A DNA stretch of 54,974 bases from OMIS01 sp964443885 (GTDB taxonomy: Bacteria > Patescibacteriota > Microgenomatia > UBA1400 > PJMF01). Both the position numbers and the translations under genes were made by a program. The notes beneath the pieces were generated by a model. It ran no database searches. It was not told the DNA's origin and was given only the letters and a program-made list of their open reading frames with translations. The stretch spans positions 1 to 54,974 of the forward strand of contig CAYUES010000002.1 of the NCBI GenBank assembly GCA_964443885.1. The letters are read 5' to 3'. Shown here piece after piece: positions 22,814 through 32,500 of this stretch. The first letter of the stretch is position 1. The number at the start of each line of letters is the position of its first letter.

Positions 22814-24985
22814 TTACTGTTGGACGATTCGGCTCGGTGGTTTGTAGTTATCAATTGAATCGGGTGTATAGGTGCGTCGTTCAGAATCTGCCAACGATTG
22901 GGTTGATCCAGGAACATTATTTGCTGCAGCAGGTTGTCCTGGAGTTGTTGGTGGTGCCGTGCCTAAGCCAGTTGGCGTTGCTTGATTGGTAGTTCCTGGT
23001 GTTTGTTGCTGTAAGCGCTGTTGTAATTGTGGCTGTCCACTCGGCATGCCAGGACGGGGTTGCGCAGTCTGTGGAGTTGCTCCTGGGCGTTGATTATAGC
23101 CAGAAGGTTGTGGCGGTTGGGCTTTTTGTAAGGCAGCATCAGCTTTAGCTTTTTCGGCAACTTTATTGCGACGGAAGACTTCTTCCGGATTAGTGGTGAT
23201 GAGCCCATGTTCTTCTTCACTCGCCACAACGCGCAGCGCCACGTGATTTTGTCCCGCAAAGAAAATTCCCTCTCCAACGTCAGCAGTCACGAGTAGTTGT
23301 CGTTCACCTTGAGAAAGATAAAATGTTTCGGCCAGAACTGGAATCGAAGCAGTTGATTGTTTCATCAAAAATTGAATTGAAGCGTTAGTCACGATTGCTT
23401 TTCCATAATCGGTATGCAAAAAGTCTTCAACGTCTTGGGTAATCGTGGTGATTCCTAAGTAGTACTTACGAGCGCGCTTGACCATCGAGAAAATAAACGA
23501 AGCAGAATCAGGATGCTTCATGAAGTACCAGGCCTCGTCGATAACCAAAATACGTTTTTTGAGATCTTTACGAATTCTAGTCCAGATAAAGTCCAAAATG
23601 ATGTACATGGCGATTGGCCGCATTTCATCTTCCATTTCTTTGACAGAAAAGACGGTCAGTTGGCTTTTGATATCGATGTTTGATTTTTGGTCGAAAATTC
23701 CGCGGAACGAACCAGTGATAAATTTTTCTAATCGAGCAGAAATGTCATCGGCGTCGTGATTTTCCATACCAATCAAGGCTTTGTAGACGTCTTCCATCAG
23801 CGGTGGTTCATTAACTTGGGTAGCTGGATCTGGCGTAATGCCCTTGGCTTTGTAAGCAGCCACCAGTGCGCGGTCGAGGAGTGCATCTTGTTGTGGAGTC
23901 ATCGTACCAAGCATTACTTTGAGCAAGCCGTGGAGTGAAATAATCTTTTGGCCAAGTTCGTTTTCACCTTCTTCGTATAAGTTGGCCAAGTCAAATGGAT
24001 TGATTTTGGTATCAGAGCCAAAGGTAAAGTTGATGTACTCACCACCAGCTGCCACAGTCAGATCTTCGTACTCATGCTCAGGATCCATGACGATCACTTC
24101 AGCCCCAAACATCATTTGGCGCAACACTTCGAGTTTAACGGTATACGATTTACCAGCACCAGACTTGGCAAAGATCACCATATTGGCATTTTCCATCTTG
24201 AAGCGGTCGAAGATCACCAGCGAGTCGTTGTGCTCATTAATGCCGTAGACGATACCGGTTTCCATGGTCAGTTCAGAAGAAGTAAACGGAAAGGTTGTCG
24301 CGAGCGAAGTGGTGTCCATGTTGCGCGTGACGAGGAGTTTGTCGGTGCCCATTGGCAGTGTCGTTTTGAAGCCTTCGTCCATCTGGAGAGTCGCTTTTTT
24401 GGAAACAATCAAGAGTGCTCCCAGTGTCGATTGAATACTCTTGGTAATCCGATCGAGTTCTTCTTTGTCTTTGGCTTGAATCGTAATGTACAACCCAAAC
24501 TGGAAAAACCGCTCCGAGCCTTTGGCTAGTTCTTCACGAATAAAGCGGGCATCTTCGAGCTTCACTTCAGTATTAATGTTAGAAATCTTGCCCGAGCGCA
24601 AATCTGACTGAATTTCAGCTTCCATTTCTGTAATCTTGCGCTTCAAGTTATCCAAGATCTCGGCTGAATCAACAGGAAAAACAAACATTGAAGTGGTAAT
24701 TTGGTGCGGATAGTTGATGAGTGGTGCCAACCAGTTGGCTGGTACGGTGCGGGGATAGCCGGCGATAAAAAGGGTGCGGGTGTAGGTCGAGTTTATTTTT
24801 TGATACGTAAAGTCAACTTCGATCGCTTCGGGCGCAATAATATCTTGGATCGTGACGAGACCGCGTGAAAACTGTTGGAGTTTTTCGAGGTTTTTTTGTT
24901 CTTGAACTTGCTCAGGAGTGAGCCCAGAATCTTTCTTTTTCTTGCCAAACGGTAAAGCTGGTAGGAGTGATGATAAATCAGGCAT
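22814..24985 (-). CDS. virB4: VirB4/TraC-type conjugation ATPase
   Basis: The energising ATPase of the type IV secretion system, expected at the inner face of the membrane. It has 723 residues. An N-terminal VirB4-type domain (about 30-240: YTRTLFIAGYPRTVPANWLAPLINYP, HQITTSMFVFPVDS) precedes the P-loop ATPase. Walker A is AKSGAGKSYTVKLEVLRQ at about 274, and Walker B is RILVIDEAWYFMKHP at about 479. The arginine/Q motifs are RARKYYLGITTITQDVEDFL. The last 100 residues are a Gln/Pro-rich tail not usual for the family. The ATG follows a TACAAT box by 7 nt. This is the last T4SS gene before dnaA. No VirD4 coupling ATPase is in the window. Confidence 0.95.
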   Translation of the reverse strand: MPDLSSLLPALPFGKKKKDSGLTPEQVQEQKNLEKLQQFSRGLVTIQDIIAPEAIEVDFTYQKINSTYTRTLFIAGYPRTVPANWLAPLINYPHQITTSMFVFPVDSAEILDNLKRKITEMEAEIQSDLRSGKISNINTEVKLEDARFIREELAKGSERFFQFGLYITIQAKDKEELDRITKSIQSTLGALLIVSKKATLQMDEGFKTTLPMGTDKLLVTRNMDTTSLATTFPFTSSELTMETGIVYGINEHNDSLVIFDRFKMENANMVIFAKSGAGKSYTVKLEVLRQMMFGAEVIVMDPEHEYEDLTVAAGGEYINFTFGSDTKINPFDLANLYEEGENELGQKIISLHGLLKVMLGTMTPQQDALLDRALVAAYKAKGITPDPATQVNEPPLMEDVYKALIGMENHDADDISARLEKFITGSFRGIFDQKSNIDIKSQLTVFSVKEMEDEMRPIAMYIILDFIWTRIRKDLKKRILVIDEAWYFMKHPDSASFIFSMVKRARKYYLGITTITQDVEDFLHTDYGKAIVTNASIQFLMKQSTASIPVLAETFYLSQGERQLLVTADVGEGIFFAGQNHVALRVVASEEEHGLITTNPEEVFRRNKVAEKAKADAALQKAQPPQPSGYNQRPGATPQTAQPRPGMPSGQPQLQQRLQQQTPGTTNQATPTGLGTAPPTTPGQPAAANNVPGSTQSLADSERRTYTPDSIDNYKPPSRIVQQ

Positions 24986-24992
24986 TATTTGT

Positions 24993-24998
24993 ATTGTA
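24993..24998 (-). promoter_or_regulatory. -10 box of virB4 (leaderless)
   Basis: TACAAT on the minus strand is 7 nt from the virB4 ATG, so virB4 may be transcribed separately from the upstream DUF805 gene. Confidence 0.45.
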
Positions 24999-25028
24999 CT
25001 GGTATTTTACCTCAGAGTAAAAGTGTGA

Positions 25029-25388
25029 TTAAAAACCGAGCGTCCTTCGAAAGATGTTAGTGTTTCTATTTACGGGCGCGCCATGTTTGTTTTTCTTTAA
25101 ATTTGTGGGTGAAAGTAGAATTTCAAAACGATTCGTTCTTCGAGTAGAAATTAAATCACCATCTAAATCATTGGCGCGGCGAGTCATCAATGAACTCATC
25201 CAAATAAAAACTAAAATGAAGATAGCGACGTTAAAGACAAGATACTCAGTTAAAAAGTATAATGGAAAAATTTCTGTAAAAGGCAATAAAAAGAGAATCA
25301 TCAATCCAATTCCAAACCAGTACTCTTGCCGACCAATTCTGCCAGAGTACAAACTTGAAAAAACTGATCGAGAAGGTGCTTCCTTCAT
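25029..25388 (-). CDS. DUF805-like small membrane protein
   Basis: A 119-residue protein with the DUF805 landmarks YSGRIGRQEYWFGIGLMILF at the start of the first membrane segment and RRANDLDGD after the last. Two or three hydrophobic segments lie between about 22 and 65. The C-terminal 35 residues are polar. DUF805 proteins are small membrane proteins of unknown function found widely in bacteria. It sits between virB4 and the TraC-like gene in the same direction and may be a membrane part of the system, but DUF805 also occurs outside T4SS loci. Confidence 0.7.
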   Translation of the reverse strand: MKEAPSRSVFSSLYSGRIGRQEYWFGIGLMILFLLPFTEIFPLYFLTEYLVFNVAIFILVFIWMSSLMTRRANDLDGDLISTRRTNRFEILLSPTNLKKNKHGAPVNRNTNIFRRTLGF

Positions 25389-25428
25389 AAGTATCTAAAT
25401 AGTACTACCAAATTTTATTTGTAAGAGT

Positions 25429-26808
25429 TTAAATTTCTGGAAGTGGTGGTAAATCTGATGCAGGATCATTTTTTAATGCGGGGTTAATTTCACTCGTTGC
25501 TGTAGCTGGTTCAGTGGACAGAGACTGCAGTGTTGCATCCAACTCTTTTTGAATATCTGCTTCAGAAGGGGCTGGTGGAGCTGCTGATTCAGGTGGCATA
25601 GGCGGCATAGACGGAGTAACAGCGGGGGAAAAGCTAGGTGGTGCTACGGGAGCAACGGGCTCTGGTGGAGCTTCATAAGCAGCTGGAGGCGGAGTGGGAG
25701 GTGGTGCTTGTTGATAAACAGGAGTTTGCGCTACGGGTGGTTCGGGTACGGTATCAACTGCAGGCAGTGGACTGGAGTTACTAAGCTCACTTACTGTTTC
25801 TGGAGCAGCAATATGAATCTCGGGCACGGGCATTGTTTCAAAAGTATTATTTTCTACCGCTACAGTTTGGGTGTAGCTGGGTTCTGGTGGAGCCATATCT
25901 TGTTGCGGTGCTACGGGTGGTTCGGGTACGGTATCAACTGCAGGCAGTGGACTGGAGTTACTAAGCTCACTTACTGTTTCTGGAGCAGCAATATGAATCT
26001 CGGGCACGGGCATTGTTTCAAAAGTATTATTTTCTACCGCTACAGTTTGGGTGTAGCTGGGTTCTGGTGGAGCCATATCTTGTTGCGGTGCTACGGGTGG
26101 TTGAGTAGGAGCAGTATTCATAAATGTTTCCTGTATGCTTGCCTTAACAAGCGGTGTTGAGTAACTTGTACTTTCGCCAATTTGTTGGCCCTCGACTGCT
26201 TCTGGATTATAGCGAATATAGAAAAGTTGAATGATTTCTTGGGTGCTTAGCTGTCTGGAATACAAGCCAATCCGAGCAAACTGCGCAATCAAGTGATCAC
26301 GTTTCGGATCAAGAAGGTTTTGTGCTTTCTCAATAATCAGTGAACGCTCTACGGTGCTAATATCGAATTCTTTACTACCAGGTAAAATACTGGAAGTAGC
26401 CAAGAAACCCATTTCCAAAGCACTGGCGGGGATAACTACATAAAACTTTTTATCCAAAACATTGCGTTCATGAATCAAATTGCCCACAAACTCACGATAC
26501 ATGCGAATACGACGACGCAGTGTTTCTGTTTCAGCAATCAACTCTTGTTCTTGCAGAACTTTCAAGTAGGAAGTAACGTCTTTAGTCTGGGAGTGAATAA
26601 TAATTTGAACGGTGTAGTTGAGGGAGTTCAAGAGCCCTGCATATGCATACATAATCGCATCTTGCTCTTCTTCTGCTAGCAGTCCAAAGTTCATCGCATC
26701 AACGGTTAAGATCGTCGAAACAGTTCCATTCTTCATGATTACAAAGTTGTTTGTAATATCGTAGATATCCAGAAACTGCTGGGTGGTTGATTGGATAATA
26801 TCAGACAT
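25429..26808 (-). CDS. TraC-like T4SS protein without ATPase motifs, with Pro-rich duplicated C-terminal tail
   Basis: The product has 459 residues. The first 215 resemble the N-terminal non-ATPase region of TraC/VirB4 proteins (FLDIYDITNNFVIMKNGTVSTILTVDAMNFGLLAEEEQDAI; LRRRIRMYREFVGNLIHERNVLDKKFYVVIP; QFARIGLYSRQLSTQEIIQLFYIRYNP). No P-loop is present. From about 235 on, the chain is Pro/Ala/Glu-rich and contains an exact 60-residue tandem duplication. Such TraC-like partners sit beside PrgI and VirB4 in many Gram-positive and CPR loci, where they are thought to work with VirB4. Here PrgI is directly upstream (63-nt gap). A TAAAAT box 6 nt before the ATG is a possible promoter. Confidence 0.85.
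   Translation of the reverse strand: MSDIIQSTTQQFLDIYDITNNFVIMKNGTVSTILTVDAMNFGLLAEEEQDAIMYAYAGLLNSLNYTVQIIIHSQTKDVTSYLKVLQEQELIAETETLRRRIRMYREFVGNLIHERNVLDKKFYVVIPASALEMGFLATSSILPGSKEFDISTVERSLIIEKAQNLLDPKRDHLIAQFARIGLYSRQLSTQEIIQLFYIRYNPEAVEGQQIGESTSYSTPLVKASIQETFMNTAPTQPPVAPQQDMAPPEPSYTQTVAVENNTFETMPVPEIHIAAPETVSELSNSSPLPAVDTVPEPPVAPQQDMAPPEPSYTQTVAVENNTFETMPVPEIHIAAPETVSELSNSSPLPAVDTVPEPPVAQTPVYQQAPPPTPPPAAYEAPPEPVAPVAPPSFSPAVTPSMPPMPPESAAPPAPSEADIQKELDATLQSLSTEPATATSEINPALKNDPASDLPPLPEI
25731..26102. repeat. Perfect 180-bp tandem duplication inside the TraC-like gene
   Basis: Positions 25731-25910 and 25911-26090 are identical base for base, and 26091-26102 begins a third copy. The unit is 60 codons, so the reading frame is kept. 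It encodes a Pro/Glu/Val-rich segment (VPEPPVAPQQDMAPPEPSY and following). The absence of any synonymous difference means that the duplication is very recent or actively homogenised, or that the assembly is wrong. Confidence 0.97.
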
Positions 26809-26871
26809 ATACGTATTTTACTCTCACTATGTATGGTACTGGCTTTTCTGCCTTGTCGCAAGCAGCCCAGT

Positions 26872-28056
26872 CTAATTACTTCGCACCTCAATTGGCTCTA
26901 CAATTTTGCCGGTTAATGTAATGGTTAATGGATGAAATTTAAAAGGATCTTTTTCAACTTCAACAATATAACTACCACTTTCAAGTGGCGTTGTAATGAA
27001 GAATTGACCTAACGCATTACTTTTCACTGCTCGAAGGACGTGTCCATCACTGGTTTTGATTTCAATAATTGCGCCGGGAATCAGCTCATCTTTGGGTGTG
27101 AGAATCATTCCCACCAGCTTATTGGGCGCAGTTGGCTTGCTTGGGAAGGGCAGAGCCGCATTAAATTGAGCGTCTTCTGAATTGGAGAAAGAATCACTCT
27201 TTGGTCCAGTTTGTTCAACAAAAGCGCGCTCTTGCGGAGTAATACTTTGTTGATGGACTAACGCTGCTACTTCTTCGACATCAATTCTATTGTCAACAGT
27301 AACCGGAGCATTCTCTGGGATCGACAGTCCTTGCGCAACCTCATTAGTATTAAGATAGGCATCTTTTTTATTTGTTTCGGTATGTTTATGCTCGGGATCA
27401 ATCACGTACGTTGAGTCCAGACTCTCTAAACCACCCAATGCATTACTGGCAATGCGTTCTTGTAGCACCGGATCCTCAGCAATCGTAGTTTGGCGCATGC
27501 TCCGAACCCGCACGGTAAGATTGGGTTTTTCTTTACTTTCGAGTTGCGGCTCAATTCTGAACTCTTGGACAACTTGGGTTTGAAAAATGTCTAAAATTGA
27601 AGACATACGCAGTCGCTCCTCTGGAGAAAAATCACTGTCATCTCCTTCTGGATTGGTAGAAGAAATAAACTCTTTTATCCGTTGTCGACGAGCTGGACTA
27701 AGATCGAGTTCTTGCAAGTCCAGAGTGTTTGCTTGATCACCTTTGAATAAAAAAGCAGGTGGAATGTTGTAGGCACGTTTCCAGAAAAACTGAGTTGGTT
27801 TATAGAGAATACCAATAAATGTAGAAATCCAGTGACTTAATGGACGTTCTTCAATTGGGATAAAAGCTGCCGCAAAGCCACCACCAGCAAACACAATCAT
27901 CAGCGGCCACTTCAATAGACCAATCAAGTTGGTTTGATAAATAGCTAAAGCAATTATTACGCCAACGGCCGCTTCGCCAAACTGCTTCAACGTCATACTA
28001 CCCACAATATGAAAGCGGTAGTTAGTAATGTCTTGGGGTATTGGATGTTCTTTCAT
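26872..28056 (-). CDS. PrgI family T4SS membrane protein with C-terminal carboxypeptidase-regulatory-like domain
   Basis: From the ATG at 28056 it has 394 residues. The N-terminal PrgI/VirB3-like part carries HPIPQDITNYRFHIVGSMTLKQFGEAAVGV, two membrane segments (about 28-70), ERPLSHWISTFIGILYKPTQFFWKR. A long charged cytoplasmic region follows. The last 85 residues form a beta-sandwich of the carboxypeptidase-regulatory/Cna-B type (LVGMILTPKDELIPGAIIEIKTSDG, ALGQFFITTPLESGSYIVEVEK). PrgI proteins are the VirB3 equivalents of Gram-positive systems and pair with VirB4. The added sandwich domain is seen in CPR versions. A TTG at 28065 is a weaker start. Confidence 0.88.
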   Translation of the reverse strand: MKEHPIPQDITNYRFHIVGSMTLKQFGEAAVGVIIALAIYQTNLIGLLKWPLMIVFAGGGFAAAFIPIEERPLSHWISTFIGILYKPTQFFWKRAYNIPPAFLFKGDQANTLDLQELDLSPARRQRIKEFISSTNPEGDDSDFSPEERLRMSSILDIFQTQVVQEFRIEPQLESKEKPNLTVRVRSMRQTTIAEDPVLQERIASNALGGLESLDSTYVIDPEHKHTETNKKDAYLNTNEVAQGLSIPENAPVTVDNRIDVEEVAALVHQQSITPQERAFVEQTGPKSDSFSNSEDAQFNAALPFPSKPTAPNKLVGMILTPKDELIPGAIIEIKTSDGHVLRAVKSNALGQFFITTPLESGSYIVEVEKDPFKFHPLTITLTGKIVEPIEVRSN

Positions 28057-28101
28057 GGTGGGCAAGGCCGAAGAATCAGGCTATTTCTAAGTAATAGTTT
28101 A

Positions 28102-29097
28102 TCATGGTTGCGGTTCTTGTGTCTGGACAGCTGGAGTGATTATTTCTGCAAAAAATTCCTGGTCCGCAGTATTTTTTAGTTGTCCGGCAAATCGATAGTA
28201 GGGAACAATTAGTTTTGTATCCGGGCTAACCCGATACTCAATAGTAACGGTATGCAAAGATCCTGACTGGATAGTATCCAGAGCTTCTGATTCAAAACCT
28301 TGATAGTGTGAACTAATAATCGTTGCCCGATCGTCATTAATGTTAGCTATGGCTTGAGGAATCGTCAATGTTTTAATCCTGCCAGAAACCGTTGGCGTTA
28401 GAAAAAATGGCTGAAAGACTGCTTTTTGTAGTTGGTTATCAGCATTAATCGTAATAGTTACTGGGTAGAGAACAGACCGTTCTAAGAGAACTGGATAGCC
28501 TTCTAAAGAATACCCAAACGGGATTTCCATAAGTCCCGCATCTGAAGCCTCGACGATATCACCATGCACATCTGCTTCACGGTATACAATTTTATTGGTG
28601 AGAATTTGTAAATTATTTTCTGGAAAAACTGAATTGAGAAACTCGGTGGCGACTTGTTGCGCGCGGAGACTGTCTACCAACTTACCAGTGGGCAGTGGTA
28701 CGAGTGTGGAGAGCTCATAGCTGCCGGTAGCTTCAATTACCTGAAGTGCGTAGGATGGACTCATCCACAAAGTAGGAACTTCAGGATGGAGTTGGAGGTT
28801 GTAGCGTTCAATAATTTTTTGCTTGGTACTGCGATCTTCAAAATCAAACGGCGCAAAGTTTTCAGCCGTGGCTACTGCCAACTCATTGGGTATCGAAGGC
28901 GCATTCCCAATAAACGTTATTGCCTCAAAACTTGAAAGGGTCCCTTTATAGTTTGTTTCCAAGGTGGGTTGGAGTGCAACTTGAGTGGGTGTTAGTAATC
29001 TAAACAAATAGCCTGCTCCTAATAAAACTGCCGCAATAATCAAGGTTACTCGAAACCATTGAACGGTAGCTTGTTTTGTTTGTTCTGCTTCTTGCAT
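28102..29097 (-). CDS. Unknown single-pass membrane protein in T4SS operon
   Basis: From the ATG at 29097 (AGAGGA 6 nt upstream, overlapping the previous stop) it has 331 residues: a short cytoplasmic start, one membrane segment at about 18-38 (VTLIIAAVLLGAGYLF), and an extracellular mixed alpha/beta domain to the end. I see no known motif. The pattern of repeated beta strands (LLERSVLYPVTITINADNQLQKAVF) and the single anchor recall YycH/YycI-type or VirB8-like proteins, but I cannot assign either. It lies between the M23 protein and PrgI in one transcription unit, so it is probably a structural T4SS subunit. Confidence 0.7.
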   Translation of the reverse strand: MQEAEQTKQATVQWFRVTLIIAAVLLGAGYLFRLLTPTQVALQPTLETNYKGTLSSFEAITFIGNAPSIPNELAVATAENFAPFDFEDRSTKQKIIERYNLQLHPEVPTLWMSPSYALQVIEATGSYELSTLVPLPTGKLVDSLRAQQVATEFLNSVFPENNLQILTNKIVYREADVHGDIVEASDAGLMEIPFGYSLEGYPVLLERSVLYPVTITINADNQLQKAVFQPFFLTPTVSGRIKTLTIPQAIANINDDRATIISSHYQGFESEALDTIQSGSLHTVTIEYRVSPDTKLIVPYYRFAGQLKNTADQEFFAEIITPAVQTQEPQP

Positions 29098-29108
29098 AAT
29101 AAATCCTC

Positions 29109-29576
29109 TTACGGTCTTCCACAACTTCTGGTTGGTGTGCCTACATTTGCTGTAAAGCCATTTGGAACGATATTGCGAATACCCAAACCAGGATCATCAG
29201 GAGCATTTCGTTGATTTATTAATTCATAGTGTAAGTGGGGACCAGTACTATTGCCAGTACTTCCTACATAGCCAATTACCTCTCCAGCGGCCGCGCCCAC
29301 GCCACTTTTACCTTTAAACTTCGGTGCTACGCCACTTAAATGAGCAAAGAAAACGGTATGCTTAGTCGCATCTCCGGGTATTTGAAACTCCAAAGCCATC
29401 AAGTTTCCATACCCGGTGGTGTCCCAACCGCGATCCAGGAAATGGTGCATAAATCGGTGTTCCAATTGGGGCGCCAATATCCCAAGCATCGGTTTTAGCA
29501 TGAGTTGGAATGCCAACATGAAACGGCCGAGTGGTAACAACACCAGTTGTAGGCCAGCAACCAATTTTTGGTTCAC
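29109..29576 (-). pseudogene. Out-of-frame 3' end of the giant M23 peptidase gene
   Basis: This frame carries the second half of an M23/LytM peptidase: RGWDTTGYGNLMALEF, TVFFAHLSGVAPKFKGKSGVGAAAGEVIGYVGSTGNSTGPHLHYEL, with the HLS and HLH zinc/active-site histidines. The first half, with its own zinc ligands (HAKTD), is in the frame of the 1568-residue ORF. The switch is near 29431-29440. Only the part downstream of that point (about 29109-29440) looks like protein; the start of this ORF is a shadow. A single intact gene would run from 34068 to 29109. Confidence 0.85.
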
Positions 29577-32500
29577 CCACCATCACACTGGCCGAGGCAT
29601 TGAAGGTTTGATTACTTTCTAAAACATTTCCCGACGCATCCATCACATCAAAGGTAACCGTGAAGGTATTCGTAATAAACGCATTTTGGAAGCCGTTACC
29701 GATTGAAACGGTATACACCATTGGTGCACTGGCAGCTTGGAGTGGATCAAGAGGAATTTGCGTAATATCAAACGTAGATTGTAGTTGGGTTGTCGCATCA
29801 CCAAAACTAGAAAACTGATCAGTGGCTTCAGTAATCTTGAGAGAGTAGCCAGGCTTGGGGGTAATCACAATCGTATAGGTAATATCTGTTGCGGTGTTGT
29901 TACGAATTTCATTGGGTACCGCACCTTTATCAGCTGTTTTAGTAACAGTCACATACTTGGAAGTTGCTTGTTGCCCCGCAGCAGTATAGCTTTGTCCGGT
30001 GGCGGGCTTGGTCGGAAGGGGAACTAAGAATGATCCAGCAATAACGACAATCGTAAGAATGGTTAAGATGAAAATTGGCGCAAGTGCGAAGAGTGGTGCT
30101 ACCAAGCCAATTGCAGCTGTAGAAAGCAAGCCAAACCCTGTGGACGCAGTGGCGGTTGTAGAGGCTGGAGAAGAGAAGACGCTACTGCCGCCGCTTGAAG
30201 CATTGTTTGAGGGAGTGCCACCCGTGGTAGTACTCTGCGCCGCCGTTGGGGCAGTTTGTGGTGGTGGTGAAGTAGCAGCGTCCGTGGCAGCAGCTTCCGC
30301 TTGACCCTCCGCGGCTTGCTGGGCAGCTGCTGAGTTAGTCGGCGAGGTAGCTTGTGCGTTGGCTGCACGCATATCACTCATGCTTGAGTAGCCACTAGCA
30401 GGATTTTCAGAGCCAGTAAAACCAAAAGGATTGGGAGGAACTCTGGTTGGCAACCAGTTTGCCCATGGCATCACCGCACTCGCTCCGAGGGCGAGCGGCA
30501 TTCCCATCAGGAGTCCTAGTGGACCACCTAGCATAAACGAAGCCGCCATGGTAATGAGTCCTGCGGCATTACCGAATGCGTAGAGGAAGACTGATGCTGC
30601 CATACTGGCGGCAGTACTGCCACCAATGATAAGGATTTGCCGCAACTGGCGATTTTGTGCTGCAAACTTTAAAACCTCGAGGGCTTTTACGGTCCAGCCA
30701 ACAGGTCCTGAAGCAGCAGCTACGCCCAGGCTAGCGGCGGCGCTTGCAGCCCCTGTGCTTGTAATAGAACTCAAGATTTTGTTTTTAACTGCCCCAGAAG
30801 CCATTTGCTTTAATGCATCAACTCGATTTGAAGAAGGAATAGCAGTATTTGCTCTACTAGACCCAGATACATTCGGATCTTCTTCAACAAATTGCTCTGT
30901 TTGAAAGGCGGGTTCAGCTAATCCAGCTTGTATCACTGAGTTGTTTAAGGCTTCGGTTGCTGGAGCATCCAAAACCATTGCCTCATCTGCAGCAGCAGCT
31001 GCTTGAATAAGTATGTTCTCAAGCTCTGCAACTTCGACTGCCATTTGTGCGGCAATTTGTGTTTTTTCTGCTTGGGTAAATGCTAAAAAGTTGGCTAAGG
31101 CAATTCTATTTTCCAAGCGTTTTGCGGCGACAGCTTGCTCATAGAACTTACTAGTCGGCGTCGGTTGAGATGCTGTCAACTCTCTTTGTTTACCAAAGTC
31201 GAGGATTTTGTAGTTGCCACGGTCAGCGGCGATAGTGAGCTCGTCGATATCTCCAGTAAACCCTAAAAACTGAACCTGAACTGGTAGTAAATTTTTGTCG
31301 ATTAATGGGTCGGTATTTTTGCTTTGTAATCGATTGCGCAAACTTACATCAAATGGAATGTCAGCGTAGATATAAAAGGCCGCTCGTTGTTCGACGGTTA
31401 GCGGAGCCCACCCGCTATTAGCAACTAGCTTCAGTGTATCAATCTTTGCTCTTAATTTTCTTCCATTAAGTGCAGATGCAGTTTGCTCAGTGCCCTCTTC
31501 GGAAATAGTCTTTGCCATGTCTCCAACTGGCGAGACGTGTTTTGCTAAGCTAGCTATATCGGTGGGAATTTCTTTTGGCGCGGGTAAGAAACCAGTCGTG
31601 ATTGCTCCGTCAGCAGGTGCGAGATTACTTGCCCGCACTCGAGCATAGTTGATTAAAATTTCTCTGACTGTTTGATGATTTTGAGAGTTAACTTCATTAG
31701 TGGGTAAGTCAAACATCAAGCCCAGTAAGCGCGTATCAAGCTTTTCCACCATGTTGGTGGTGCCTTCTGGACCAAACGTGAGAAGTAGTGAGTCAAGAAT
31801 ATCGCTAGTTTTCTTGAGTACAACCGGAGAATCATCTTTGAGTTCAGTACGCAGCTGATCTATAAACAAACTCTGTGCATCAACGTGTTTGATGTCTTCC
31901 AAGATGAACCTAATTTGGCCTTCATCGTATGAAATTTTATAGTGAGACGTGTTTTTAAGTGTAGTTTCCAAACCTTGTTGTTCTGAAGTCAAACCTTTTT
32001 TCTGATAGTAGATCAGTACTTCACCGTAGAACTGGCTGAGTTCGCGTTTAAATGCGGGATCAGCATTCAACGATTTAGTAATTTGCTCAAAAACCTGAGC
32101 ACGTTTTGCGGGGTCAGTGTAGAGTTCCAAAAGTTCTTGATTGGAAAGTTGTAGAAAATAAGCATAGATCTTTGCTTCCAATAGCTGCTCAGCTTCTAAG
32201 TATTCTTTTTCCAATACGGAATCAGTCGTTACTAGACTTGCATCAATGTTGTGTGAGGTGAAAAATTCATAGTTGGCATTTTCCAAAGCCCAAGCTGTTT
32301 CAACCTCAATTCGCTCGACACGATTAATGATCGGTATTGTATTGGCTACTCTGTAGGCTTGATACCCAGGAGTTGCCTGCATTCGCAGTGAGAGATTTTT
32401 AATATGACGAATCAAACTGCTCGGTGACTTAGAAAGTTTGTGTAGTTCCTGTGGTGATAAATTACTCAAGTACTCAATGGTTGCGGTGTTAACTTGCTCA

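Noticed and set aside
25731..26102. CRISPR array or integron-like repeat
   Set aside because: Only two long, directly abutting units lie inside a reading frame, with no spacers. No CRISPR array or cas gene was seen anywhere in the window.
25708..26160. 150-codon plus-strand ORF containing a repeated 60-residue unit
   Set aside because: It is the antisense shadow of the duplicated tail of the TraC-like gene; the repeat is explained by the 180-bp DNA duplication.
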